Of a stretch of 64,000 bases of DNA, positions 45,258-55,260 are shown in pieces. Within the stretch, counting starts at the first letter, position 1; every line of letters starts with the position of its first letter. A program made the translations under genes and the position numbers. The notes below the pieces were generated by a model. That model was not told where the DNA came from. It saw only the letters and a list, made by a program, of their open reading frames with translations, and did not search any database. The stretch comes from Pedobacter sp. PACM 27299 (GTDB lineage Bacteria > Bacteroidota > Bacteroidia > Sphingobacteriales > Sphingobacteriaceae): the NCBI RefSeq assembly GCF_001412655.1, contig NZ_CP012996.1:1860001-1924000 (forward strand). Direction: 5' to 3'.

Positions 45258-46060
45258 TATACAATATTAATAATTCCTGAATTAATATAACTAAATTCTA
45301 AAACTGCAAGTTCACCTAAAATGATTTGATCCCCTTCCTGTAAGGTATGGCCGATCTCGGCAACATTTAGTTTTACCGGAGTATGGTCGCCAACCGACCT
45401 CATTCTTACCTTATTGCGCGGTGGAATACCACCTTCATCTGCAAACAATAGAAAGGATCCGGTATTGCTGTCCCATTCTATGTGCGCATGCTGTCTGCTG
45501 ATAAATTTATTGGCCTCTTCTGTGCTGTCATCATAAAAAGCAATGTGGTTGATTCTGAAAAAACCATCACTCACCTGAACCTTGGCTGCTCTTCCAATAT
45601 TGATCTTTCCATCGGCAGCAGTAATCTTATATTCCATCTGCTCTGAGGCTCCGTTCAAAGTACGGATATAGGCTGTGCTGGACTTAGTAACGACTACATG
45701 TTCCGGTGTCCTGATGTAAAGTGCAGCATTGATATTGGATAGTTTGATGGCATCTGCAGGTAATTCTTCTACGAAATTAACCTGTAAGGTCCAGTCGCTG
45801 GGTAAATCTATTGCAAAATCATCAACTATGCGCTGGATTTCATTTTTAAACCGCAGTTCATCCTCCACAAAAACCGCGGATTCGTACATAAACCGTTCTG
45901 CAGGCAAACAGGCTAAGAGCAATGCGAGGCCTTTAATGTGCTTGCCTTCCCCACCTTCAAGTTTCTGAAGTTCCTGCTTGATCGCAGTGAGCAATGCCTC
46001 TCTAATGGCTTTTACGTCCTGCAGAGGTTCTGGTGTGCGCTTACTAAATAGATTAAACAT
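45257..46060 (-). CDS. FHA-domain protein
   Basis: 267-aa cytoplasmic protein. C-terminal FHA domain (about 150-255) with I-N-I-G-R, S-R-Q-H-A-H-I and the closing LGELAVLEFSY, i.e. the phosphothreonine-binding Arg and Ser are present. The N-terminal ~120 residues (LFSKRTPEPLQDVKAIREALLTAI) form a separate alpha/beta region, reminiscent of the DUF3662 part of mycobacterial FhaA only in position and size. Lies 11 bp downstream of the transpeptidase fusion gene and overlaps the kinase gene; expected to bind kinase-phosphorylated partners. Confidence 0.9.
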   Translation of the reverse strand: MFNLFSKRTPEPLQDVKAIREALLTAIKQELQKLEGGEGKHIKGLALLLACLPAERFMYESAVFVEDELRFKNEIQRIVDDFAIDLPSDWTLQVNFVEELPADAIKLSNINAALYIRTPEHVVVTKSSTAYIRTLNGASEQMEYKITAADGKINIGRAAKVQVSDGFFRINHIAFYDDSTEEANKFISRQHAHIEWDSNTGSFLLFADEGGIPPRNKVRMRSVGDHTPVKLNVAEIGHTLQEGDQIILGELAVLEFSYINSGIINIV

Positions 46061-46071
46061 ACAATCTCTTT

Positions 46072-49000
46072 TTAAGTTTTACTCTGTTCTTTATTTACGT
46101 ATCCTAATTTTAACAAGGCTGGAATCACATGCTGACCAGCCAGTCTAACGGCTCTGCTGGAGCCGCGGGTAGATTCAATTCTAATACAGACCACAATGTG
46201 CCCTTTGCCATTAGCTTTAGGTGCATAAAAGGTATACCAGCCATCATTTATCTTTTCATTTTTCCAGATCCGCTCTGGAGTACCTGTTTTACCAGCTACT
46301 TTTAAACCTAGTATAGCGGTTTTATTGGCACTTTGTTTCAGCATATATCCACCAATGGTATTTGCATATTGCGGGTTATTGCTCAGCTGAGTGGCGGGAT
46401 TCACTGCCGTTAAGGAATCACTAATTTTCAATACATAGCGGTTGGCTACCAGGTTGCCGTTATTGGCTATGCCTGAAATCAATCTGGCTACAGCAGCAGG
46501 TGTTGCAATGAGTTCACCTTGTCCCCATGCCATGCCTGAAATGCCCTTAGCCCTGGTCCGGCGAATGCGTGTCGGGTCGTATTTAGGCTTGGTATTGAAT
46601 TCTGTTCTTCCCCAAAAGGCCATCCATTTGGCTTCCTGTTTCAGGTTTGCGGTGTCTCTGCCATAGTAATAACCACCCACACCATGTAAAAACATTCCTG
46701 TTTTTAAATATAGACTGGCCATTTCATCTTGCAGGTGTTCCTCATTGGCAATTTTTATGAAGTAAACGTTATTCGATTTTACCACTGCCTTTTCCATATC
46801 AATCCGTCCGGTTTCATCGGGCTCGATGCCTTTGGTTCGAATTCGCTCTGCCATTGTCACATTGTAGGTTTTATTCGCTGCTTCAGGGCCCAGCTTATTA
46901 AAAGCAGCCATCGCGGTCAGCACTTTTGCTGTTGATCCCGGTGGGGTAGCAGTAGTAAAGCCCAGATCTGAAGTGGTATACCATCCGGCCATTTTATTTT
47001 GTTCGGTGGTACTCGTATTGAGGAGATCCCAGTTTTTAATAGGAGGAAGAGGGTATACTGCGGAACTGAGCACATCGCCAGTCGCATCTTCCATAATCAC
47101 GACGGATACCCTGCTGTTTCTGATGGCGGTATCCTGTGCCATCGTATTTTGGATGGTCGTTTGTAAGGCGGCATCTATGGTCAGTTTCACATTGCGATTT
47201 CGCTTTTTAAAGGCTTCGACTTCGACGCTGTTGATGCCTGAAAGTAAAAGGGGAGCCAATGCGGCATAATCTCTTTTGCTGAGGGTCATTTCTTTCACTC
47301 CTCTTGGCAGGAACCTGTTTTCGCGGTATTTATGAGCCTGGGTATTAAAGGAAATCGTTGGTGTTTTAAATCCTCTGAGTTCTGCGCCATGCTCATATTC
47401 GGCAAAATAGCCATTGGTACTGCCATTAAAAACATTGGTATTCTGATCGCCAACCCAGAAAAATAACTGTTCCTCAAAAGGATAATATCTGTCTACACGC
47501 TTATGCTCTGCAGAATCCAGATTATAAGCAATCCCTGCATTACTAAGTTCCTGATGTTGCTTTTTGATGTGTTCAGGGTTGCCGGTTGCCAATATCAATC
47601 CGTTTCTGTCGTATAAATCACCTGCAGCCAGTTTGTTCATTAAGATGGCAATTCTGGGATTATAACTGAACATTCTTGCACCACTTCTATCGGCTACCAT
47701 GGCAGGCTGTACGACCCATTTTTTATTGTGGGTAATGTATCCGGTTACGGTGAATGAAAGCAATAAGATCGCTATACTTGCTGCCAGCAGGGCAGGAACT
47801 AGGTTTTTATCCTGTTGTTTGGTGATGTAGGTCATTTGTACATCGGTGCCTTTGACCAGAGATACAGCCAGTAAAAAACCTGCGGCCAGCATATTGGCCA
47901 CTAATGAAGAACCACCGTAACTGATGAAAGGAAGTGCGACACCTGATAAAGGCAGCGCGCCTGTCGAACCACCTGCGATGAGTAAAAACTGGATAAATAA
48001 ACTGATGCCTATTCCTGCAGCCAGGTAGAAGAGAAAAGGCATACCGGTTTGCCGTCCGATCAGGATCGCCCGGTGTAGGAAAATGAGGAATACAATGAAT
48101 ATTCCTATAATGCCGGCCAGGCCAAATTCTTCTCCGATTGCGGGTAAGATCATGTCTGTATGTGCTTCAGGAATAGTTTTCGCAAAACCTTGTCCGATCC
48201 CCTGGCCACTGATGCCGCCACTGGATATTGCCCAGATGCCATTGGCTACCTGATCACCGCCATATACTTCATTGTTCCATGGGTCCTGCCAGATCGATTT
48301 ACGTTCGCTCAGCCTGTTTACGGGGCCTGGAATCAGTTTATCCAGATAGGGAACCTGGTCGATCAGTAAGAATGCGGCCATGACGACTACAATCATGACG
48401 GCCGATTCGCTGGTCTTTTTATTGATCACCATAATCAGTGACACCAATGCTGCGGTCACTAAAGTTGCGACCCATACATTCAGCAGCCATGCGCTAATCA
48501 CGTAGATAATAATTGCGCTGAGCATCATCATAAAATCGCCTCTGGAAAAAGAGAAGAGGATGATAAAAGTGAAACAAACCACCATTGCAGGGCCCAGATC
48601 GCCTAGCAGTAAGTATAAAAATATAGCGCCGAGAATGGCAATTAAAGCAAAAGAGAAGAAGAACCAGCGTTTTTTCCAACTGCTGTATTCGGTAATGAAG
48701 CGTTCATTTGAAGCAAAAAATCCAGCAAGAAAGAGGATGATGGCATATTTCACAATTTCACTGGGCTGTACACCAAATAGGTTCACTTTTACACCACTGC
48801 CTTCCGGACCGGTACCAAACACGATGGTAAAGGCCAATAAGCAAAGTGCCAGGATGGCCCATTGCCAGCCTTTGGCCTTGCTGAAGGCATTTTTGACCAG
48901 GAACATTCGGTATAAACGGGAATCGACATTGAATTTGCGCAGGTTTAGGGAGAGGATAATTCCGATACTCAATACGCCTATGCCATAAAAAATAAGGCTG

Positions 49001-50055
49001 TCACGGGCTAGAAACCGATCCCTTAGGGGATCTTGTAAACTCAATAAAGTTAGAAAAGAAAGCCCGGTCATCAGCATAATGATGGGCAGTATCAATTGAT
49101 CTGCCTGCGGGTATTTTACTTTTAGCAGGAAATGAAGCAGGAAAAAGCCACTAAAGAAACAGCCGACTATAGTCCAGTACCATTGGTTATAGTTTTCGGG
49201 CGTCCGTACAATCAGTGATTTTTCTTTTTTAAGGATTTTGAAATCTCGGGTTGAAAAAAGTTTAATGCTGTGGGGAGATAGCTTGAAATTGAGCGTCACC
49301 TCTTTATCCAGTTCCTGCAGGCCCTGCGACTTTCCGAATTGAGCGCCCGGTTTTAGCGGGAGCACGCTATAAGCTTCATGGTCTGGCAAATGCTGGAAAT
49401 GGTATTCGCCCTTTGCGTTGGTTCTCAAATAAGCAATGAAAACATTTACCACCTCGTCTTCAGTATAGGCTGTGTCCTGGGGAAGGATCATTTGCAAACG
49501 AACCAAAACACCAGCAACTGGCCTGTTTGCAGTGTCGGTTATTTTTCCGCTCAGCCCATAGCTGCCTTTGGTAAAATCTCTTACTGATGGCAATGATGGA
49601 GGATTTTTTTGTTCCTGCTGATATTTTAGAGAGTCTGTTCCTGTAAAACCCAATAATAGGCGCGATGCCAAAACTCTTTCTTTAAAGTTTTTTCCGCCAT
49701 TTGAAAAAGCGAGATCTGCAGGAACGAAGAATTTGCGTTTGTTCAGCTCACCAATGTTGTCTATAGCCTGTTGATGCTGCGAAACCTGACTGCTCACTAC
49801 CTGTTCAATCAGGTTGATGTCTTTTTTATCCTCGAAATAGTATCCTTTGATCAGGAGGTTTTTAATCTTTTTACCGGGCTCTGCATCATTTAAATTCACC
49901 ATAGTACCTTCCTTCAATCTCGGATGGATTTCCGTAAAGGTTTGCTGCTGGGTAAAATAAAGCGTTACAAATAAGGCCCCCAATACGATCGCACTGAGCA
50001 GTAAAAAAATACGCTCAATTTTTCTGTTTTGGGGAGTTGCTGTTTGTTTGCCCAT
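46072..50055 (-). CDS. RodA/FtsW glycosyltransferase fused to a penicillin-binding transpeptidase
   Basis: 1327-aa bifunctional peptidoglycan synthase. Residues 12-32 are a membrane helix. A periplasmic part contains a carboxypeptidase-regulatory-like domain (about 165-245, GKITDTANRPVAGVLVRLQ). The SEDS region (about 295-790) has the catalytic Asp segment G-D-L-G-P-A-M-V (about 487) and LPFISYGGSS (about 710). After another membrane helix (about 750-770), a class B PBP follows: S-T-A-K nucleophile motif (about 1036), K-S-N-N (about 1093) and K-T-G-T (about 1255). RodA and PbpA are normally separate proteins. Flanked by PP2C and FHA/kinase genes. Confidence 0.93.
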   Translation of the reverse strand: MGKQTATPQNRKIERIFLLLSAIVLGALFVTLYFTQQQTFTEIHPRLKEGTMVNLNDAEPGKKIKNLLIKGYYFEDKKDINLIEQVVSSQVSQHQQAIDNIGELNKRKFFVPADLAFSNGGKNFKERVLASRLLLGFTGTDSLKYQQEQKNPPSLPSVRDFTKGSYGLSGKITDTANRPVAGVLVRLQMILPQDTAYTEDEVVNVFIAYLRTNAKGEYHFQHLPDHEAYSVLPLKPGAQFGKSQGLQELDKEVTLNFKLSPHSIKLFSTRDFKILKKEKSLIVRTPENYNQWYWTIVGCFFSGFFLLHFLLKVKYPQADQLILPIIMLMTGLSFLTLLSLQDPLRDRFLARDSLIFYGIGVLSIGIILSLNLRKFNVDSRLYRMFLVKNAFSKAKGWQWAILALCLLAFTIVFGTGPEGSGVKVNLFGVQPSEIVKYAIILFLAGFFASNERFITEYSSWKKRWFFFSFALIAILGAIFLYLLLGDLGPAMVVCFTFIILFSFSRGDFMMMLSAIIIYVISAWLLNVWVATLVTAALVSLIMVINKKTSESAVMIVVVMAAFLLIDQVPYLDKLIPGPVNRLSERKSIWQDPWNNEVYGGDQVANGIWAISSGGISGQGIGQGFAKTIPEAHTDMILPAIGEEFGLAGIIGIFIVFLIFLHRAILIGRQTGMPFLFYLAAGIGISLFIQFLLIAGGSTGALPLSGVALPFISYGGSSLVANMLAAGFLLAVSLVKGTDVQMTYITKQQDKNLVPALLAASIAILLLSFTVTGYITHNKKWVVQPAMVADRSGARMFSYNPRIAILMNKLAAGDLYDRNGLILATGNPEHIKKQHQELSNAGIAYNLDSAEHKRVDRYYPFEEQLFFWVGDQNTNVFNGSTNGYFAEYEHGAELRGFKTPTISFNTQAHKYRENRFLPRGVKEMTLSKRDYAALAPLLLSGINSVEVEAFKKRNRNVKLTIDAALQTTIQNTMAQDTAIRNSRVSVVIMEDATGDVLSSAVYPLPPIKNWDLLNTSTTEQNKMAGWYTTSDLGFTTATPPGSTAKVLTAMAAFNKLGPEAANKTYNVTMAERIRTKGIEPDETGRIDMEKAVVKSNNVYFIKIANEEHLQDEMASLYLKTGMFLHGVGGYYYGRDTANLKQEAKWMAFWGRTEFNTKPKYDPTRIRRTRAKGISGMAWGQGELIATPAAVARLISGIANNGNLVANRYVLKISDSLTAVNPATQLSNNPQYANTIGGYMLKQSANKTAILGLKVAGKTGTPERIWKNEKINDGWYTFYAPKANGKGHIVVCIRIESTRGSSRAVRLAGQHVIPALLKLGYVNKEQSKT

Positions 50056-50104
50056 GTGATGGATTTAGTCTGGATAATTGGTTTATATTGTTTTTTGCTG
50101 TATG

Positions 50105-51529
50105 TTATTTTGGCTTTACCGCCGGGATATCCGTTCGTATGAAATTTACATTTTTCAGCAGCACCCCTTTTTTCTGCAAAGCGCTATTGTCTATCACATT
50201 TTCTAAAGTAAAGTTCTCCAGTAAAATACTTTTATTGCTTGGGGAGATCAGGAATGCCGGTCCTTTATAACCGGTATCACTCTTGATGACCAGGTTCCGC
50301 TGAGCCTTGAGGTATAAACTATCTCTGTTAATCTTTATGGGTTCAGTAATCAGGATTGGCGATTTAAATAAGGTCGTGTCCAGAATCAATATGTTCCCTT
50401 TCAGCTTATTCAGGGTGTCCTGGAGTCTAAAGGCCTGAGAGGGGGCTACTACTGTCGAATCAGGAAGAAGGGCGGGCTTAGTTTCCAGATGTTGCTGGTT
50501 CCAGAAAAAATAAGCGATTGCGGCAATTACCACAAAACCAAGAATCAGCAATGCCGGATTTAATTTATTGCCTTTCCTTTTATCCGGTACCTGAGTTAAA
50601 TCTTCGTTGTTTTCCGGAATTGTGCTTTCTGAAACTATTATTTCCAGATTGGTTTGTGCTGGAATTTGCTGTGCTTGATTTGTTTTTTCTGCTGTTGTTT
50701 TTTCCGAAGGTAGACCAGCTGTTACGATTTTCTTCTTCCTGGCTTCAGATTTTGGTTTTGTAGCTTCATGAACAAATGTGGCTTTGTCATTTTTAACCAA
50801 TACTACCGTGATGTTATCGCGACCGCCATTCGCATTTGCGAGGTCGATTAAAGCCTTACCTTTTTGTTCCAGACTAATGTCTTTAAGCAGGATACTGGTG
50901 ATACTTTCTTTATTCACCATATCCGACAATCCATCGCTGCAAAGCAGGATCACATCACCGGGCAGAAAAGGAGATTGTCCGATTTCGATGTCTTCTTCCT
51001 GTCCATTTATACTTCCTGGGAAACCCAGTGCTTTGTTAATTTCATTACGCTTTGGGTGCAGCATGGCCTGTTCCTCTGTTAAACGCCCTGAATCCTCCAT
51101 GAAGCCAACAAAAGATTGGTCTTTAGAGATTTTGATTAGGGAGTTGTCGCGCAGGAGATATAGTCTGGTATCTCCCACATGTGCGTAGTAGAACAAATTA
51201 TTGTTCAGGTCTGCGATGGCAATTGTAAGTACGCAGGCCATGTCTTCATGTGTTTTTTCCTGCTGTTTGGCAGATAAGATGCGATCGTTTGCTTCGGTAA
51301 TTGCGTTTCGCATCAACTGCAGGATGTCGCCTGTTGGCTGGTCCAGCTGAGTTTTTATCGTCTCTTTCGCAATTGCAGCCGCTACTTCGCCGCCGGCATA
51401 ACCACCAACACCATCAATTACGCAGGCCAGGACCAGTTCGTTCTCTGCTGTTTTTTGTGCAACAAAGGTATCCTCATTATTGCCGCGGACTTTTCCTACA
51501 TCTGTAATTCCAAAATAGTTGTTATCCAT
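50105..51529 (-). CDS. PP2C Ser/Thr phosphatase with membrane anchor
   Basis: 474-aa phosphatase, counterpart of the kinase. Catalytic domain residues 1 to about 245 with the metal ligands in GNNEDTFVA, VIDGVGGYAGGE and LLCSDGLSDMV and GGRDNITVVLV. A charged linker leads to one membrane helix (about 326-345, LLILGFVVIAAIAYFFW) and an external ~125-residue domain with short repeating strands (ILILDTTLFKSPILITEP) that looks like a small beta-helix. Overall like mycobacterial PstP, but with a larger outer domain. Start ATG overlaps the stop codon of the 32-aa gene. Confidence 0.93.
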   Translation of the reverse strand: MDNNYFGITDVGKVRGNNEDTFVAQKTAENELVLACVIDGVGGYAGGEVAAAIAKETIKTQLDQPTGDILQLMRNAITEANDRILSAKQQEKTHEDMACVLTIAIADLNNNLFYYAHVGDTRLYLLRDNSLIKISKDQSFVGFMEDSGRLTEEQAMLHPKRNEINKALGFPGSINGQEEDIEIGQSPFLPGDVILLCSDGLSDMVNKESITSILLKDISLEQKGKALIDLANANGGRDNITVVLVKNDKATFVHEATKPKSEARKKKIVTAGLPSEKTTAEKTNQAQQIPAQTNLEIIVSESTIPENNEDLTQVPDKRKGNKLNPALLILGFVVIAAIAYFFWNQQHLETKPALLPDSTVVAPSQAFRLQDTLNKLKGNILILDTTLFKSPILITEPIKINRDSLYLKAQRNLVIKSDTGYKGPAFLISPSNKSILLENFTLENVIDNSALQKKGVLLKNVNFIRTDIPAVKPK

Positions 51530-51627
51530 TATTCCTGTTTATTGGTCGAGTTTTTAATCGACATAAAATGTGCGATCAATAAGATGATACATATGAGCAA
51601 TAACGCTAGGGACAGGATTTGTGACAT
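51529..51627 (-). CDS. 32-aa single-pass membrane microprotein
   Basis: ATG at 51627 to TAA at 51529-51531. The product begins MSQILSLALLLICIILLIAH, one membrane helix, and ends in a short hydrophilic tail (SIKNSTNKQE). The TAATG junction with the phosphatase gene and a 3-bp gap from the preceding FHA-like gene make a chance frame unlikely. Role unknown; possibly a small regulator of the synthase or phosphatase. Confidence 0.6.
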   Translation of the reverse strand: MSQILSLALLLICIILLIAHFMSIKNSTNKQE

Positions 51628-51630
51628 ACG

Positions 51631-52581
51631 CTAGGCTTTAAATATATTGATGCCGATAATTCCATTCAGGATGATTTTTGAGTTCAGCGGCAATTCCACC
51701 CAATTCGGATCTTCCGGATTACTTCGTTCTACCAGGTTTTCATTGAGAATAGTTTTCTCTCCAAATGAGGAAAGAAAGAACTTATCTTCCGTTTTACGAT
51801 AGCGGATTTGCAAGTGTGGGGAGTTGACCCATTCAGAAGGGATTTTGAAAATATTGGCCTCTTCCCTGATTTCTTCGTTCCCAGAAATGATGAGGTCATT
51901 AGACATCATCAGGTACTCCAGTTTTTTTCCTGAGTAGGCTTTATCGGGTAGGGTGGTTTCAAACCTTGCCAGCAATACATTTTCTACGACCGGATCATTT
52001 TTAGGTGCAGATTTTATATTGGCCACGTAGGGGATTTCATAATATCCTTCACTGTAAAATATAAAATCCTTTAGGATATCATTACTGATGTCGAATGTTT
52101 GGGCCAGCCCGGTTTGACGCGGAATAAAAGTCACCCGTAGGTTTTCTTGTTTCTGACCACCATCAGGCATTAATTTACCGATAAATCCTTTATCTCCAGG
52201 TTTATAATCCGGGTGAGAAACAAAGCGAAATACCCATTTATTACTAGATGGTTCCACTCTTTTTCCTGTTTCGGCGTAATCGTTCAATACTTCATAAAAC
52301 TTCTTTACAGATTCTTGCGCAATTAATCCAAAAAGACCATTTCTATTGTCCATAAATGCACGGTAATCATCGGTGTTTAAGCAAATGATGTACTCATGAT
52401 AAAAAACTATGCGTTCCGCAAAGGAAAGTTCCGCAATAGATTCTTTGAATTTCTCTATGATATAGGTATAAACGGTATCTGGCGTAAGTGGTTGTGCCTT
52501 AGCTACAGGATCAGTGTTGTTATTGCTTAAAAACCAATCTTGTATACCTATTCGCTGCCAAAAAGAAGTTTTTTCTTCCAT
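51631..52581 (-). CDS. FHA-like protein with N-terminal alpha/beta domain
   Basis: 316-aa soluble protein. The C-terminal ~95 residues (LEYLMMSNDLIISGNEE to INGIIGINIFKA) have the strand layout of an FHA domain, but the usual R and SxxH residues are degenerate (SPHLQI), so phosphopeptide binding is uncertain. The N-terminal 200 residues (ERIVFYHEYIICLNTDDYRAFMD) are not recognised. By position it is the counterpart of fhaA/fhaB in the actinobacterial locus. Confidence 0.62.
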   Translation of the reverse strand: MEEKTSFWQRIGIQDWFLSNNNTDPVAKAQPLTPDTVYTYIIEKFKESIAELSFAERIVFYHEYIICLNTDDYRAFMDNRNGLFGLIAQESVKKFYEVLNDYAETGKRVEPSSNKWVFRFVSHPDYKPGDKGFIGKLMPDGGQKQENLRVTFIPRQTGLAQTFDISNDILKDFIFYSEGYYEIPYVANIKSAPKNDPVVENVLLARFETTLPDKAYSGKKLEYLMMSNDLIISGNEEIREEANIFKIPSEWVNSPHLQIRYRKTEDKFFLSSFGEKTILNENLVERSNPEDPNWVELPLNSKIILNGIIGINIFKA

Positions 52582-52707
52582 TAATTAACGTTTAATGATC
52601 TGGTAAATTTTTATATAACGGTAAAGCTAGGTAATTCATTGTTAAAATAACTATGATGCGCTATCGTTGCAGCCCTCATCAGTAGGTTTAAGTTATAGAT
52701 CAAGAGC

Positions 52708-55260
52708 TCAATTATAAACCGAACCAACCTTTCTTTTTTTCAGGAGTTCTTCCGGAATCTCCAATTCTGCTGCTTTGGCTTCTTTTAGATGCATTTCTAC
52801 TTTCTTTTCATCCTGGAATCCCTTTTCATTTCTGTAGATCCGGGCAAGTTCGATGTGTGCATGGGGATAGCCCAGTGCTGCGGAAAGTTCAAAGTACTTT
52901 ATCGCCTGCTTATTGTTTTTAGGGGTTCCCAATCCTTTGCTATTTAGATTGGCGAAGTTGAAGGCAGATACTTCATTTTCTTCCTCAGCACCCAGCTTGT
53001 AATACTCCAATGCCTTTTCGTACGCTGCTTTTAAATCGTGCAGGTATCCTAGCCAGGTATATTTGGGTTCACCTTGTTCTTCTGCTAATTGAAAGTGGAC
53101 TAAAGCTTTATCCAGATCATATAGCGGAAGGCTTTCATCTGAATAGATCTCAGCCAGATTGTTATTTGCTATTGCGATTTCTGCATCCGCAGATTTATTT
53201 AACCAGTACATCGCCTTTTCAATATCAGCTGCACATCCAATCCCCCGTTTGTAGCACATGCCCAGGCCATTCATGGCATCTTCATCACCAGTTAAGGCAT
53301 TTTTCTGGTACCAGAAATAGGCTTTATCATGATCTTCCACCTCCTCAATACTGTAGTAAGTATGTGCCAGATTGTTCATGGAAGGGTTATGGCCTTTTTC
53401 TGAGGCGATGGTATAGTAGTAAATGGCCTTTTTATAATCCTCCTCCTCGTAAGCCTGCTCGCCCTGTTCAAATAAAGTGTAGGTATCGCTAAGTTCATCC
53501 TCGATCTGCTGATCGGTCATTTTCCGACCTTTACCATAACTGATCAGTCTTTTCCTGCTTTCTTCATCAAAATAGTAAGCATAGTCAGCACTGGCATGTT
53601 TCAGGGCAGTCTCTTTATCGGTTGGTGTAATACTGTTTTCGCTTATGGTATACACCTGATCATCTTTGAAAGCATATCCGCAGCCATCCTCTTCCGGTTT
53701 CCGGATGACAAGGTCAAATATAAAGTCGCTAAATTCCTGACTTGCCGGACTTGCAATCGCCCAGGTTTTATTTTTCTTCAAAGCGAAAATAGGGCCCTCT
53801 AGCCAGATGATCTGCTGATAGTTGTCCAGAGGAATGAGCCAGGACAATTGTTCCGGATTTCCATTGAAAATTCCTTTTTGGTCTCCTTGATGGACCAATG
53901 CCTGATCTGTATAATCATAGTAGCCGACCTGGGTAATTCCAATGTCCAATATGGCATCATATTCAAATAGGAGCACAAAATCTTCCGTTTTTCTGCTGAT
54001 GGCAGCGTGTTTTTTTTCTTTTCTAATCACCAGTAGATCCGGGAAATTGGTTTCCCTACTTAGTTTTTCAAATCCTGCAACCAGCAAGGTTCCATCCTTT
54101 TTATAGATCGCATTGGAATTAACGCCTTGATGAGGTTTGATCCATAATAAACCTTCCTCAATGTTTTCTACGGCGGAATCGGGAAATTCACCCAGGTAAT
54201 TGAAAAGTTCATTGAAAATCTTTTCATTTTTCTGTCCGGGGATTTTAACGTGGTAATAGCCATATCCTTCCTGAATTTCATTTTCATGCTCAAAAGGGAT
54301 GACTACTTTTCCGGCGGCAGTGATGACACCGAACAGTCCGTTACTTGCTGTATTATAATGGGTTCCATTATTGAGACTTTTCAGGTCGTCATAAATGATT
54401 GGTGTGATCTGTTCGCCTTTAGTATTGACCAAGCCCATTTTTCCTTGTAATGCCACCACAGCGACTTCCGAATATTCAAAGTCAAAGGCGTCATCCCAAA
54501 CTAAGGGAATTACAATTTTTCCGCTGGTATCCAGGTAGCCATATTTGCCATTTTTTGAAACTACCGCGAGGTCATGGTGCCCAAAAATATAAAACTCATC
54601 AAACTGAGGACTGAGTATCACCTCGCCTTCTTTATTTTTAAAGCCCCAGAGCTGATTTTCTTCGAATAATTGAAACTCTTCTTCTTCTTTGTACTCCTGA
54701 TAGATGCAGATCCAGCCATATTCATAGTCTTCATAATTCAAAAGTTTCGAGAAGGTGGTAAAAGCAGGGCTGACCTCTTTAAGGTTTTTGTAGTTGAGCA
54801 AACTGATGTCGTCTGCGTCCATTGCGGCTGTAATGATCCGATTATTATAGGCTATATTCGCCAGCCATTCGGCTGCCTGCTCTTCATGAGGGGTATCATC
54901 CATATTGAATATGTCCCACATATCGAGGTGGAAAAAGGTACCATCCAGTTGATCGAGGTAATTGAATAGCTTATCCCTGGCTTCTTTAAACTTTTCTAAG
55001 TTTTCAATGAGCCCGGGCTGTGCTTCCAGGAAATTATAAAAGCGTTTCAGGTTTTCAATACCTGGTTGAGCATCATAAAATAAACCGGAATTGTTAAAGT
55101 CTACGTGATTGTTGTAACTGTTGCCGGCAATAAATCCACCTTCAATTAATAGCGGCTGAAGCATAAGCGGCATTTCATATTTCCATTCCATCATCATGGT
55201 GTCGGAATTTTCAGCTGTTGAAGGAGTATCGAGATTGTATAAATAGGCGCGGTGTGACAA
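52708..55260 (-). CDS. WG-repeat and Sel1-repeat protein
   Basis: 850-aa protein without signal peptide. Residues ~195-360 hold WG repeats (LWGFKNKEGEVILSPQFDEF, KYGYLDTSGKIVIPLVWDDA, KMGLVNTKGEQITPIIYDDL); residues ~605-830 hold Sel1/TPR-like repeats (AIYYYTIASEKGHNPSMNNLA, AMNGLGMCYKRGIGCAADIEK, LGTPKNNKQAIKYFELSAALG). Both are protein-binding scaffolds. It is 126 bp upstream of the FHA-like gene on the same strand, and likely the first gene of the phosphorylation/cell-wall operon. Bases 55261-55450 hold its promoter region and no other gene. Confidence 0.88.
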   Translation of the reverse strand: MSHRAYLYNLDTPSTAENSDTMMMEWKYEMPLMLQPLLIEGGFIAGNSYNNHVDFNNSGLFYDAQPGIENLKRFYNFLEAQPGLIENLEKFKEARDKLFNYLDQLDGTFFHLDMWDIFNMDDTPHEEQAAEWLANIAYNNRIITAAMDADDISLLNYKNLKEVSPAFTTFSKLLNYEDYEYGWICIYQEYKEEEEFQLFEENQLWGFKNKEGEVILSPQFDEFYIFGHHDLAVVSKNGKYGYLDTSGKIVIPLVWDDAFDFEYSEVAVVALQGKMGLVNTKGEQITPIIYDDLKSLNNGTHYNTASNGLFGVITAAGKVVIPFEHENEIQEGYGYYHVKIPGQKNEKIFNELFNYLGEFPDSAVENIEEGLLWIKPHQGVNSNAIYKKDGTLLVAGFEKLSRETNFPDLLVIRKEKKHAAISRKTEDFVLLFEYDAILDIGITQVGYYDYTDQALVHQGDQKGIFNGNPEQLSWLIPLDNYQQIIWLEGPIFALKKNKTWAIASPASQEFSDFIFDLVIRKPEEDGCGYAFKDDQVYTISENSITPTDKETALKHASADYAYYFDEESRKRLISYGKGRKMTDQQIEDELSDTYTLFEQGEQAYEEEDYKKAIYYYTIASEKGHNPSMNNLAHTYYSIEEVEDHDKAYFWYQKNALTGDEDAMNGLGMCYKRGIGCAADIEKAMYWLNKSADAEIAIANNNLAEIYSDESLPLYDLDKALVHFQLAEEQGEPKYTWLGYLHDLKAAYEKALEYYKLGAEEENEVSAFNFANLNSKGLGTPKNNKQAIKYFELSAALGYPHAHIELARIYRNEKGFQDEKKVEMHLKEAKAAELEIPEELLKKRKVGSVYN

